64,000 nucleotides of DNA from Pseudomonadota bacterium (lineage in GTDB: Bacteria; Pseudomonadota; Gammaproteobacteria; Xanthomonadales; Rhodanobacteraceae), in assembly GCA_018240565.1 (NCBI GenBank), contig JAFEFO010000018.1, forward strand, positions 1 to 64,000, in the 5' to 3' direction. Positions within the stretch are counted from its first letter, which is position 1. The number at the start of each line of letters is the position of its first letter. Made by a program: the position numbers and the translations under genes. The notes under the pieces were generated by a model. That model searched no databases and was not told where the DNA came from. It saw nothing but the letters and a program-made list of their open reading frames with translations. Shown here piece by piece: positions 39,828 to 49,494 of this stretch.

Positions 39828-41615
39828 ATGGATAGCTACAAGATTCACGAACACAAATACGATGTCGTCGTCGTCGGCGCGGGTGGTTCCGGCTTGCGCG
39901 CCACTTTCGGCATGGCCGAAAAAGGACTGAACACGGCGTGCATCAGCAAGGTGTTCCCGACGCGCTCGCACACGGTCGCCGCGCAAGGCGGCATCGCCGC
40001 GGCGCTTGGCAACATGGGCGAAGACGACTGGCGTTTCCACTTCTACGACACGGTCAAGGGCGGCGACTGGCTCGGTGACCAGGACGCGATCGAATACATG
40101 TGCAAGAACGCGCCGGCCGCGGTGATCGAACTCGAACACTACGGCGTGCCGTTCTCGCGCACCGAGGCGGGCAAGATTTACCAGCGCCCGTTTGGCGGCA
40201 TGACCACGAACTACGGCAAGGGCACGGCGCAGCGCACCTGCGCGGCGGCCGACCGTACCGGCCACGCCATGTTGCACACGCTCTACCAGCAATCGCTCAA
40301 GCATGACGCGCGTTTTTACATCGAATACTTTGCGCTCGATCTGATCATGGATGCCGACGGCGCCTGTCGTGGCGTGCTGGCGTTGGACATGAACGAAGGC
40401 GAGCTGCACCTGTTCCGCGCCCACGCCGTGGTGCTCGCGACCGGCGGCTATGGCCGCGCGTACTTCACCGCGACCAGCGCGCACACCTGTACCGGCGACG
40501 GCGGCGGCATGGCGTTGCGCGCGGGGTTGGCACTGGAGGACATGGAATTCGTGCAGTTCCATCCCACCGGCATCTATGGCGCCGGTTGCCTGATCACCGA
40601 GGGCGTGCGCGGCGAGGGTGGATACCTCACCAATTCCAAGGGCGAGCGCTTCATGGAACGTTACGCGCCGAACGCCAAGGACCTGGCTTCGCGCGACGTG
40701 GTCAGCCGCGCGATCACGATGGAAGTTCGCGAAGGTCGCGGCGTGGGCGAGCACAAGGACCATGCTTTCCTCAACCTGATGCACCTGGGTCCCGAGGTCA
40801 TCCACGAGCGCCTGCCCGGCATCGCCGAGACCGCGCGCATCTTCGCCGGCGTGGACGTGACCAAACAGCCGATTCCGGTATCGCCGACCGTGCACTACAA
40901 CATGGGCGGCATCCCGACGAATTATCACGGCGAGGTGGTGCAGAAGCGCGGCTCGGACAACGATGCCGTGGTGCCGGGATTGTTCGCCATCGGCGAGGCG
41001 GCGTGCGTGTCCGTGCACGGTGGCAATCGCCTTGGCTCCAATTCGCTGCTCGATCTTGTGATCTTTGGTCGCGCTGCGGCAAATCGTTGCGGCGAGATCC
41101 TCACGCCCGGCGCCGCGCACAAGGACCTGCCGGCCTCGGCCTGCGATGCAGCGCTGGCGCACTTCGACAAGGTACGCTACGCGAAGGGCTCGACGCCGAC
41201 CGCCGACCTGCGCGTGCGCATGCAGCGCGTGATGCAGCAGGATGCCGCCGTGTTCCGCACTGGCGAGACGCTCAAGCAGGGCTGCACCAATATTTCCGCC
41301 GCGTTCGATGCCTTCGCCGATGTAAAGGTGACGGACCGCTCGCTGGTGTGGAATTCGGATCTCGTCGAATCGCTGGAGCTGCACAACCTCTTGGCTCAGG
41401 CCGTGGCGACGATGTATTCGGCCGAGCAGCGCCATGAAAGCCGCGGTGCGCACGCGCGCGAGGATTTTCCCAATCGCGACGACGCGAACTGGATGAAGCA
41501 CACCTTGGTGAGCGTGGATGTCAAGGGCAAGGCGACGTTCGACTACCGACCCGTGCACATGCAGCCGATGACGAACGAAGTGGAATCCGTGCCGCCGAAG
41601 GCGCGGGTGTATTGA
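39828..41615 (+). CDS. sdhA: Succinate dehydrogenase flavoprotein subunit
   Basis: SdhA oxidises succinate to fumarate with covalent FAD. The 595-residue length fits (588 in E. coli). The N-terminal FAD loop [13 protein letters not shown], the flavinylation histidine in SHTVAAQGG, the catalytic block [15 protein letters not shown], and the [12 protein letters not shown] and [21 protein letters not shown] segments are all present. sdhB follows after a 148-base gap filled by a paired-palindrome repeat. SdhE, encoded downstream, is the expected FAD-attachment factor. Confidence 0.98.
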   Translation: MDSYKIHEHKYDVVVVGAGGSGLRATFGMAEKGLNTACISKVFPTRSHTVAAQGGIAAALGNMGEDDWRFHFYDTVKGGDWLGDQDAIEYMCKNAPAAVIELEHYGVPFSRTEAGKIYQRPFGGMTTNYGKGTAQRTCAAADRTGHAMLHTLYQQSLKHDARFYIEYFALDLIMDADGACRGVLALDMNEGELHLFRAHAVVLATGGYGRAYFTATSAHTCTGDGGGMALRAGLALEDMEFVQFHPTGIYGAGCLITEGVRGEGGYLTNSKGERFMERYAPNAKDLASRDVVSRAITMEVREGRGVGEHKDHAFLNLMHLGPEVIHERLPGIAETARIFAGVDVTKQPIPVSPTVHYNMGGIPTNYHGEVVQKRGSDNDAVVPGLFAIGEAACVSVHGGNRLGSNSLLDLVIFGRAAANRCGEILTPGAAHKDLPASACDAALAHFDKVRYAKGSTPTADLRVRMQRVMQQDAAVFRTGETLKQGCTNISAAFDAFADVKVTDRSLVWNSDLVESLELHNLLAQAVATMYSAEQRHESRGAHAREDFPNRDDANWMKHTLVSVDVKGKATFDYRPVHMQPMTNEVESVPPKARVY

Positions 41616-41624
41616 GTTTTCTGC

Positions 41625-41747
41625 TCGTCATTCCGGCATGGAATGCCGGAATCCAGTAGCCAGGGAAGGCAGATCAGACTGGCAGGATTGCCGTTCGGAC
41701 GGCGTCCATGCAGTCTGGATCCCGGCAATCCCTGCCGGGATGACAAG
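41625..41747. repeat. Paired-palindrome intergenic repeat, copy 2
   Basis: Two hairpins, GTCATTCCGGCATGGAATGC... at 41627-41653 and a mirrored one ending CCCTGCCGGGATGACAAG near 41747, are separated by about 60 bases. It is the reverse orientation of the copy at 14703-14819 and shares interior stretches with it. Its place between sdhA and sdhB may modulate the relative expression or stability of the two parts of the operon mRNA. Confidence 0.8.
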
Positions 41748-41763
41748 AACATGAGGAGTTGCA

Positions 41764-42552
41764 ATGGCCGAGTTCACACTGCCGAAAAATTCCAAAGTCC
41801 GCAAAGGCAAGAAATTTCCGGCCAAGGCGGGCGCGAAGAACGTGCGCACGTTCCGCATCTACCGCTGGAATCCGGACGATGCGGAAAACCCGCGCGTGGA
41901 CGAGTATGAGGTCGATCTTGCCGCCTGCGGGCCGATGGTCCTGGACGCGCTGATCAAGATCAAGAACGAAGTCGATTCCACGCTCACCTTCCGGCGCTCG
42001 TGCCGCGAGGGCATTTGCGGTTCGTGCGCGATGAACATCGATGGCGGCAACACGCTCGCCTGCACCAAGGCGATCGAGGATTGCGCTGCGGGCGACGTGA
42101 AGATCTATCCGTTGCCGCACATGCCGGTGGTCAAGGACCTGGTTCCGGACCTGACGCATTTCTACGCGCAGCATGCCTCGATCAAGCCCTGGATCCGCAC
42201 GCAAAGCGCACCGCCACCGGATTCCGAGCGCCTGCAATCGGTGGAGGATCGCAAGAAGCTCGACGGGCTGTACGAATGCATCCTGTGCGCATGCTGTTCC
42301 ACGGCCTGTCCGAGTTACTGGTGGAATCCGGACAAGTACCTCGGGCCCGCGATCCTGCTGCAGGCCTATCGCTGGATCGCCGATTCGCGCGACGAGGACA
42401 CCGGCGCACGCCTGGACGAACTGGAAGATCCGTTCAAGCTCTACCGCTGCCATACGATCATGAATTGCACCAACACCTGTCCGAAGGGCCTGAATCCCGC
42501 CAAGGCGATCGGCGAGATCAAGCAACTCATCGCTGAAAGAAAGGGTGTCTGA
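41764..42552 (+). CDS. sdhB: Succinate dehydrogenase iron-sulfur subunit
   Basis: SdhB passes electrons from FAD to ubiquinone through [2Fe-2S], [4Fe-4S] and [3Fe-4S] clusters. The 262-residue protein shows all three cysteine sets: CREGICGSC with a later Cys in [17 protein letters not shown], and [17 protein letters not shown]. An extra ~20-residue basic N-terminal extension precedes the [10 protein letters not shown] core. GAGG is placed before ATG 41764. The stop is one base before the start of the MAPEG gene. Confidence 0.98.
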   Translation: MAEFTLPKNSKVRKGKKFPAKAGAKNVRTFRIYRWNPDDAENPRVDEYEVDLAACGPMVLDALIKIKNEVDSTLTFRRSCREGICGSCAMNIDGGNTLACTKAIEDCAAGDVKIYPLPHMPVVKDLVPDLTHFYAQHASIKPWIRTQSAPPPDSERLQSVEDRKKLDGLYECILCACCSTACPSYWWNPDKYLGPAILLQAYRWIADSRDEDTGARLDELEDPFKLYRCHTIMNCTNTCPKGLNPAKAIGEIKQLIAERKGV

Positions 42553-42553
42553 A

Positions 42554-42973
42554 ATGGATTCGCGCCTGATGTGGTGGCCGGGCGTGGCAATGGCGGCATT
42601 GACCTTCGTGGTCTGGCTGCGCATGTATTTTTCACGCGTCGGCGAGATGAAGCGCGAGCGCATTCATCCGCAAGCGGTCGCGCTGTCGGCGCAGATGGCC
42701 GAGCGACTCAAGGACACGCGTGCGGCGGACAATTTCCGCAACCTGTTCGAACTGCCGGTGTTGTTCTACCTCGCGCTCGTCGTTGCCGTGAATACGGCGC
42801 AAGTGGCGCCACTCACGCTGGCATTGGCGTGGATTTTCGTCGCGTTGCGCCTCGTGCACAGCGCGATCCATTGCAGTTACAACAAGGTCATCCATCGTTT
42901 TTACGCCTACTTCGCCGGCGGCGTCGCGTTGTGGCTGCTGTGGGCCGTACTGGCGTTTGGCCTGATCCGATGA
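42554..42973 (+). CDS. MAPEG family membrane protein
   Basis: A 139-residue inner-membrane protein with about four hydrophobic spans. The pattern DNFRNLFELPVLFYLALVV...ALRLVHSAIHCSYNKV is the MAPEG fold (membrane-associated eicosanoid/glutathione metabolism family). Bacterial members are mostly uncharacterised. It sits one base after sdhB and overlaps sdhE by 4 bases, so it is fully embedded in the sdh operon. Whether it helps complex II or is merely co-expressed is not known. Confidence 0.85.
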   Translation: MDSRLMWWPGVAMAALTFVVWLRMYFSRVGEMKRERIHPQAVALSAQMAERLKDTRAADNFRNLFELPVLFYLALVVAVNTAQVAPLTLALAWIFVALRLVHSAIHCSYNKVIHRFYAYFAGGVALWLLWAVLAFGLIR

Positions 42974-43215
42974 ATGCGGATGCCGCGCGCCTGCGCTGGC
43001 GCTGCCGGCGCGGCATGCGCGAGCTGGATCAACTGCTCGGCTGGTGGCTTGACGCGCGTTTCGCCCAAGCAGGCAATGCGGAAAAGTCGGCGTTCAGCAC
43101 GCTGCTCGATGCACAGGATCCGCAATTGTGGGACTGGTTCTGTGGTCGCGGTGCGCCGCACGACCCGGGGCAACGGCGCATCGTCGATGAAATCCGCAAC
43201 CGCGATTGCGTTTGA
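42970..43215 (+). CDS. sdhE: FAD assembly factor SdhE (CptB)
   Basis: SdhE promotes covalent attachment of FAD to SdhA (and FrdA). The 81-residue protein has the family signature RRGMRELD at 13-20, then a five-helix body with DPQLWDWFCG. ATG 42970 overlaps the MAPEG gene stop. It in turn overlaps ygfX by 29 bases, reproducing the conserved sdhE-ygfX pair at the end of the sdh operon here. Confidence 0.94.
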   Translation: MNADAARLRWRCRRGMRELDQLLGWWLDARFAQAGNAEKSAFSTLLDAQDPQLWDWFCGRGAPHDPGQRRIVDEIRNRDCV

Positions 43216-43612
43216 CTATCGGCCCTCGCGCTGGTTGCTCGCCGCGATCCTCGTCGTGGTCGCCCTGGCCATCGCGTCCATCGCGATGAGCGGCATGCCA
43301 TCGTGGGCGAAGGCCAGTGCATGCGCGGTTGCCGCGGCTTGGGCCGGGATCGCTCTCGGGCGATTCTGCCGCCCGCCGATCCGGCGCGCCGCGTGGCAGC
43401 CCGGTGGGCATTGGCGTGTGGCCGATGCCGATGGCCATGAATTCACCGCCGAACTCGATCGTGGCATCGCGCGCGGCGCGTGGATCGTGCTGAACCTTCG
43501 CCGCAGTGACGGCAGGCGCCTGGCGCTGGTGCTCGGTTCCGACAATTGCACTGCCGATACGCGCCGAGTGTTGCGGGTGCGCCTGGCCAGCATGTCTGGA
43601 TTGCGCACATGA
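43187..43612 (+). CDS. YgfX/CptA-like membrane protein
   Basis: A 141-residue protein with two N-terminal membrane spans (about 15-60) and a soluble C-terminal part (WRVADADGHEFTAEL...ALVLGSDNCTADTRRVLRVRL), matching YgfX/CptA. In E. coli this protein was described as a toxin acting on FtsZ/MreB with SdhE (CptB) as its partner; that view is debated. The 29-base overlap with sdhE supports the pairing. A hairpin terminator for the opposite-strand gene follows. Confidence 0.82.
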   Translation: MKSATAIAFDYRPSRWLLAAILVVVALAIASIAMSGMPSWAKASACAVAAAWAGIALGRFCRPPIRRAAWQPGGHWRVADADGHEFTAELDRGIARGAWIVLNLRRSDGRRLALVLGSDNCTADTRRVLRVRLASMSGLRT

Positions 43613-43641
43613 AAAAGCCCGGCCTGTTGGCAGGCCGGGCT
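43611..43641 (-). terminator. Bidirectional terminator between ygfX and the OMP gene
   Basis: An 11-bp GC-rich stem AGCCCGGCCTG / CAGGCCGGGCT (43616-43641) has a run of five A at 43612-43616. On the minus strand this reads as a stem followed by TTTTT, ending the outer-membrane barrel gene. It may also stop the sdh operon. Confidence 0.85.
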
Positions 43642-43663
43642 GTGGGTGTTGCGACGGATCGGA

Positions 43664-44272
43664 TCAGAAGCGGTATTCGGCGCTGACCGAGATCAGGTCG
43701 GGATTGGCGCTGAAGCCGGCCTTGTTGACCTTGTAGTAGTCGTAGTTCAGGCCGAGGCTGAAGTTGTTGCTGAAGTCGTAGCCGAAGCCTGCACCGGCGT
43801 AGTACTTGGTGCTGGTGGCGTCGATCGGGTTGTAGGTGATGGTCGAGGAGCCCGATCCGGTGGTCGTGGTGATCGGTCCGACCACGCCCTTGACGTCGGC
43901 GCGGAACAATCCGGCGCGGCCGCTGATATACCACTGCGGAGTGACGTTGAAGTGGCCGTTGACGCCGGCCGTCCAACCCTTGATTTCCGCGTTCGGGAAC
44001 ACGCCGGTGCTGGAACCGCTGTAACCGAACGAGCCGAGGTCGGTGTAGCCGCCTTCGATGCCGAGCGCAACGTTCGGATTGATTGCCCAGCGATAGCCGA
44101 TGTTCACGCCATAACCGGTGTCGTTGTCGTTGTAGATGCCTTTGTCGAGGTTCGACTGGCCGACGCTGCCGTTGATGAAGGCGCCGCCGGCATCGCCGTT
44201 GTCGGCGTAACTTACCGCCGGGACGGCGGCAAAAGCGGCGGTCATGGCCAATGCGATCAGGGTATTTCTCAT
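43664..44272 (-). CDS. Small outer-membrane beta-barrel protein
   Basis: A 202-residue exported protein with a cleavable signal (ending VPAVSYA) and alternating hydrophobic strands with aromatic girdles. It ends in Phe (SAEYRF), the classic beta-barrel assembly signal. It resembles the OmpX/OmpW-like eight-strand barrels; the closest match is uncertain. AAGGAG lies before ATG 44272. The transcript ends at a strong terminator. The 250-base upstream gap to lolC probably contains both promoters. Confidence 0.88.
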   Translation of the reverse strand: MRNTLIALAMTAAFAAVPAVSYADNGDAGGAFINGSVGQSNLDKGIYNDNDTGYGVNIGYRWAINPNVALGIEGGYTDLGSFGYSGSSTGVFPNAEIKGWTAGVNGHFNVTPQWYISGRAGLFRADVKGVVGPITTTTGSGSSTITYNPIDATSTKYYAGAGFGYDFSNNFSLGLNYDYYKVNKAGFSANPDLISVSAEYRF

Positions 44273-44522
44273 GTCAATGCTCCTTCGGGGGTGGAAACGT
44301 GATGTCGATATGTGCTCGACAGCGGACGTCAAGCTACATACCCGACTCGATATGCGGCCTGAACATTCCATTTCCAATACGTGGTAGTTTAGAAATTGTT
44401 CAGCAAGCTGACTGCGTAGTGCCTTCTGCGTAGTGCCTTCGCGTGCCGCCGCGCTTGCCTGAACCGTCGCGCTCGTGCACTCTGCGCGAACTTCGTTTCC
44501 GCATGGCCTGCGCCGTCCCACG

Positions 44523-45764
44523 ATGTTCCGCCCGCTCGAACTTTTCATCGGCCTGCGCTACACGCGCGCCAAGCGCCGCAACCATTTCATCTCGTTCATC
44601 TCGCTGGTGTCGATGCTCGGCATCGCCGTGGGCGTCACCGCGCTCATCACCGTGATCTCGGTGATGAACGGTTTCGAGCAGCAGCTCACGCAACGCATCC
44701 TCGGCATGGTTGCGGATGCAACGATTTCCGGCGTCGGCGAAAGCGTGCACGACTGGCAGGGCGCGGTGAAGCAGGCGTACGCCAACCCGCACGTGCGCGG
44801 CGCCGCGCCGTATGTGGAAAAGGTCGCGCTGCTGCAGGGCCGGCGCGTGACCGGCGGGATGATCCGCGGCGTGCTGCCGGATGAGGAAGACAAGGTTTCG
44901 GACCTCGGTCGCAAGATGAAAAAGGGCGAGCTCTCGGCGCTGGTGCCCGGCAGTTTCGGCATCGTGCTCGGCGACGAACTCGCCATGCAGCTCGGCGTCG
45001 GCGTCGGCGACAAGGTCACGGTGTACACGCCCGATGCCAACGTCACGCCGATCGGTGCGTTGCCGCGCTTCAAGCGTTGCAGCGTGGTCGGCATCTTTTC
45101 GGTCGGCTTCCAGGAATACGACGACGGGCTGGCGGTGATGAACATGAGCGACGCCGAGCGATTGTTCCAGCTCGACGGTCCGACCGGCATTCGCCTGAAG
45201 CTCGACGACAAGTTCCGCGCCTGGGAGGTCGGCGACGCGCTGGCGCGCCAGCTCGGTCAGTTCTACCGCGTGCAGGACTGGCGCGAGGGCCACGCCAACT
45301 TCTTCAGCGCGGTGTCGATGGAAAAGAAGGTGATGTTCATCATCCTCTCGCTGATCGTCGCGGTGGCCGCGTTCAATCTCGTTTCGACGCTCGTCATGCT
45401 GGTGCAGGACAAGCAGGCCGACATTGCCATCCTGCGCACGCTCGGCACCTCGCCGCGCAGCGTGATGGGCATCTTCATGGTGCAAGGCACGATCGTGGGC
45501 TGCATCGGCATTGCGCTCGGCGTGCTCGGCGGCGTGCTGCTGGCGACCAACTTGCCGGCGCTGGTGAAGTGGATCGAGCATGTGTTCCATGTCGAGTTCC
45601 TGTCGCCGGACATCTACTACATCTCGGAAGTGCCCTCGGACATGCACTGGAGCGATGTCGGCTGGATCGCCGGCGTCGCCTTCGTGTTCTGCCTGTTCGC
45701 AACGCTTTATCCGGCATGGCGCGCGGCGCGCACGCAGCCGGCGGCGGCACTGCGCTATGAATGA
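44523..45764 (+). CDS. lolC: Lipoprotein-releasing ABC transporter permease
   Basis: A 413-residue permease of the LolCDE machine, which extracts mature lipoproteins from the inner membrane to LolA. It has the N-terminal span with MLGIAVGVTALITVISVMNGFE, a large periplasmic domain, and three C-terminal spans ending AAALRYE. FFSAVSMEKKVMFIILSLIVAVAAFN is a family hallmark. Only one permease gene is present, so a LolF-like homodimer is possible, or lolE lies elsewhere. It overlaps the next gene by 8 bases. Confidence 0.94.
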   Translation: MFRPLELFIGLRYTRAKRRNHFISFISLVSMLGIAVGVTALITVISVMNGFEQQLTQRILGMVADATISGVGESVHDWQGAVKQAYANPHVRGAAPYVEKVALLQGRRVTGGMIRGVLPDEEDKVSDLGRKMKKGELSALVPGSFGIVLGDELAMQLGVGVGDKVTVYTPDANVTPIGALPRFKRCSVVGIFSVGFQEYDDGLAVMNMSDAERLFQLDGPTGIRLKLDDKFRAWEVGDALARQLGQFYRVQDWREGHANFFSAVSMEKKVMFIILSLIVAVAAFNLVSTLVMLVQDKQADIAILRTLGTSPRSVMGIFMVQGTIVGCIGIALGVLGGVLLATNLPALVKWIEHVFHVEFLSPDIYYISEVPSDMHWSDVGWIAGVAFVFCLFATLYPAWRAARTQPAAALRYE

Positions 45765-46277
45765 TGCAATGCTTGCCATTCGCGCGGCCCGGGTCGCCGA
45801 TGCGCCGATTCTGTGTGCCGCGGAGCGCGAAACGGCGCGTGTTCCCGGGCGACTCGTGTCCTTGCCGGACGAGCTTTGCGAAGATGCATTCGCGCGTCGG
45901 ATCGAGGAGCTCGCTTCCGCCGGGAGTTACCTCGTCGCCGAGCGCGACGGCGCCATCGTCGGCCACGCCTTGCTCGAACGCGCCGGTCCGCAGGCGGCGC
46001 TGGCGCATGTTCGCAGTCTGACCATCGTGGTGCACCCGGGCCATACCGGGCAGGGCATCGGCACCGCGCTGATGCGTGCGCTGCTCGATTGGGCGCGCGC
46101 CAACCGGCACGTCGAACGCATCGAATTGCGCGTGCGCGAAACCAATGCGGCGGCAATCCACTTGTATGGAAAATGCGGCTTCACCGAAGAAACCCGTTTC
46201 CGCCATCGCCTGAAGCTGGCCGATGGCAGATACCTCGACGACATCGGCATGGCCTGCTTTCCACGGGAGTCGCGTCC

Positions 46278-46281
<4 letters not shown>
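45757..46281 (+). CDS. GNAT-family N-acetyltransferase
   Basis: A 174-residue acetyltransferase using acetyl-CoA. The acetyl-CoA loop [16 protein letters not shown] (motif A) and the [20 protein letters not shown] block (motif B) are clear. The substrate is unknown and could be a small amine or a protein N-terminus. It overlaps lolC by 8 bases and lolD by 4 bases, so it is translated as part of the lolC-orf-lolD operon. The insertion of an acetyltransferase between Lol genes is unusual. Confidence 0.92.
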
Positions 46282-46976
<695 letters not shown>

Positions 46977-46987
46977 GACTTCTACTG

Positions 46988-47117
46988 TCCCCCAAGCGAG
47001 CTTGGGGGATAGGGTAGGGTGAAGGGCAGCATCTCAAATTTGCGTTAGGCTTTACCGATGCGTCACGCATCCCCCTCACCCCAACCCTTTCCTCCGACAG
47101 AGTCGCGGGAGAGGGGG
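46988..47117. repeat. Mosaic of palindromic intergenic repeats
   Basis: Three inverted repeats in 130 bases: TCCCCCAAGC/GCTTGGGGGA (46988-47009), GATGCG-TCA-CGCATC (47057-47071), and CCCCCTC (47071-47077) pairing with GAGGGGG (47111-47117). The CCCCTCACCCCAACCC motif is typical of dispersed repeats in Xanthomonadales genomes. The annotated comEC ATG lies inside the second palindrome. Confidence 0.7.
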
Positions 47118-49457
47118 ACAACGCGCATCCGATTCTCAGTCGCGGAGATTTTTCGTCCCGCGACTGCGGTTGTGTTACTTGCGGGCGCACTCGCAGTGCA
47201 AACGCTGTCCGCATTGCCTGCGCAGTGGATCGACGCGCTCGTCGCGCTGTCCGGCATTGCGCTGGCTGTTGGAATTCCACGCCTGCGCTGGTTCGGGTTC
47301 TTTCTGCTCGCCGCCGCATGGACGATGTGGCGCGCCGATATCGCGTTGTCGCAGCGCCTGCCGCAGGCGCTGGAAGGCGCCGATATCCTTGTCAGCGGCA
47401 GCGTGCAGGGCCTGCCACGCGCGCAGGACGACGCCACGCGCTTCGAGTTCGATGTCGCCTCCGCCACGCACGCGGGAACGCCGATTGCATTTTCGGGCCG
47501 CGTGCGCGTGGCGTGGTACGACACAAAATCCGATTCCGCGCCCATCATCGCGCCATGCTCGCAATGGACGCTGCGCCTGCGCCTGAAGCGCCCGCGCGGC
47601 ACGGTCAATCCCGGCGGATTCGATTTCGAGCGCTATGCGCTGGAGGCTGGCATCGTCGCCACCGGCTATGTGCGCGAGGATGCCGCGAATGCACAAACCG
47701 GTTCCGCCGTGCTGTGCGTGGATCGCTGGCGTGCGCGGATTCTGGATGGCATCAGCGCCACGCTGGGCGCCGACAGTGCGAGTGCGCATCTGTTGCGGGC
47801 GCTGGCGTTCGGCGATCAGCGCGCGATGGACGAACACGAATGGGCGATCGCGCGCGCGACCGGCATTCCGCACCTGATCGCGATATCGGGGCTGCACATC
47901 GCGTTGTTCGCGAGCTTCGGCGTGCTGCTGGTGCGCCTGGGCTGGAAGCTCGCGCCGCGCCTCACCCTGCGCTGGCCGGCGCCGCTGATCGAGGCGGTGG
48001 CGAGTCTGGCCTTTGCGGTTGCCTATGCGGCCATCGCCGGTCTTGGCTTGCCTACGCGCCGCGCGCTGGTGATGATCGCGGCCTTGCTGCTCGCCAATCT
48101 CGCACGCCGCGCGCGCGCGCCGGTGCAGGGCCTCGCGCTCGCCGTGGTCGCCTTGCTGGCGTGGAATCCGGTATGCGTGCTCAGTGCCGGATTCTGGTTG
48201 TCCTTCGTCGGCGTGGCGTGGCTGATGTTCTGCCTCGGCGGCGCCGAGGATCGCAAACGCTGGCTGCGTGAACTCGTCACCGCGCAAGGCGTCGCCAGCC
48301 TGGGCCTGTTGCCGCTGGGCATCTGGTTCTTCGGCCAGAGTTCGCTGGTGGGACCGTTGGCAAATCTGATCGCGGTGCCGTGGATCTGCTTTTTCGTGTT
48401 GCCGCTGACGGTCGTGGCAGCACTGCTCATTCTGGTTTTTCCCGCACTGGGCACGCCGCTGCTGCAACTCGCCGGTTGGGCCATGCAGGGCTTGTGGTGG
48501 GTTCTGGAAAAAATGGCCGCCTGGCCCGGTGCGCTGTGGTTTTTTCCGGAGCCGACCGTATGGGCGCTCATCCTCGCCATGCTCGGCGCGCTGTGGCTGC
48601 TGCTGCCGCGCGGCGTGCCGGCGCGCGCGCTTGGCCTGTTTCTGTTCCTGCCGTTGCTGTGGCCGGCACGATCCACGCTTGCCGATGGCGAGTTCGACGC
48701 CACCCTGCTCGATGTCGGACAGGGCTTGTCCTTCGTCGTGCGCACCCGCGATCACGCCCTCGTCTACGATGCCGGCGCGAAATTCGAATCCGGCTTCGAT
48801 CTGGGCGAAGCGACCGTGGTGCCGGCGCTGCATGCGCTCGGCATCGAACATGTGGATCGCCTGATCATCAGCCACGGCGACAACGACCATGCCGGCGGCG
48901 CGGCGGCGGTGGCGGCGGCGTGGCCGGGCATCGCGGTCGAATCCGGCGAACCGGATCGATTGGAAATCCCGGCGACGCAATGCCTTGCCGGCGAAGCCTG
49001 GATCTGGAATGGCGTGGCGTTTCGCATCGTGCATCCTCATGAGCCGTTGTCCGCAGTCGACAACGACCGCTGTTGCGTGCTGGAAGTGCGCAGTGGCGCC
49101 AGCGCGCTGGCACTGACCGGCGACATCACCCGTGCCGTCGAACCGGAAGTCGCCGCCGCGCTCTCGCCGACCGCGCCGCATCTGGTGTTGCAGGTGCCGC
49201 ACCATGGCAGCAAGACCTCCTCGAGCGTGGAGTTTCTCGAAACGACCCGGCCGGAGCTGGGACTGATTTCCGCCGGCTATCGCAACCGCTTCAATCACCC
49301 GAATCCGGACGTGGTCGCACGCTATCGCGCCGATCGCATCGAATTGTTCAATTCGGCACAGACTGGTTTCGTCGCCACACGCTTTGGCGCCGACGCCGCG
49401 CCGCGCGTCGTTGCGCGTGGCCGCATCGATCGGCATCCGTACTGGCGCGAAGACTGA
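47058..49457 (+). CDS. comEC: DNA internalisation protein ComEC/Rec2
   Basis: ComEC forms the inner-membrane channel that takes up single-stranded DNA during natural transformation. The 799-residue protein has N-terminal spans, an OB-like soluble domain, the Competence domain with many membrane helices (about 230-500), and a C-terminal metallo-beta-lactamase-like domain with SHGDNDHAGGA. The first ~25 residues are encoded in a repeat and look non-native, so translation may start downstream (for example GTG 47172). It lies next to lolD, as in other gammaproteobacteria. It implies possible competence if pilus genes exist elsewhere. Confidence 0.92.
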   Translation: MRHASPSPQPFPPTESRERGTTRIRFSVAEIFRPATAVVLLAGALAVQTLSALPAQWIDALVALSGIALAVGIPRLRWFGFFLLAAAWTMWRADIALSQRLPQALEGADILVSGSVQGLPRAQDDATRFEFDVASATHAGTPIAFSGRVRVAWYDTKSDSAPIIAPCSQWTLRLRLKRPRGTVNPGGFDFERYALEAGIVATGYVREDAANAQTGSAVLCVDRWRARILDGISATLGADSASAHLLRALAFGDQRAMDEHEWAIARATGIPHLIAISGLHIALFASFGVLLVRLGWKLAPRLTLRWPAPLIEAVASLAFAVAYAAIAGLGLPTRRALVMIAALLLANLARRARAPVQGLALAVVALLAWNPVCVLSAGFWLSFVGVAWLMFCLGGAEDRKRWLRELVTAQGVASLGLLPLGIWFFGQSSLVGPLANLIAVPWICFFVLPLTVVAALLILVFPALGTPLLQLAGWAMQGLWWVLEKMAAWPGALWFFPEPTVWALILAMLGALWLLLPRGVPARALGLFLFLPLLWPARSTLADGEFDATLLDVGQGLSFVVRTRDHALVYDAGAKFESGFDLGEATVVPALHALGIEHVDRLIISHGDNDHAGGAAAVAAAWPGIAVESGEPDRLEIPATQCLAGEAWIWNGVAFRIVHPHEPLSAVDNDRCCVLEVRSGASALALTGDITRAVEPEVAAALSPTAPHLVLQVPHHGSKTSSSVEFLETTRPELGLISAGYRNRFNHPNPDVVARYRADRIELFNSAQTGFVATRFGADAAPRVVARGRIDRHPYWRED

Positions 49458-49494
49458 TCGCAATCCCTGAGACGGATGCCGGTATCATCGCGGC

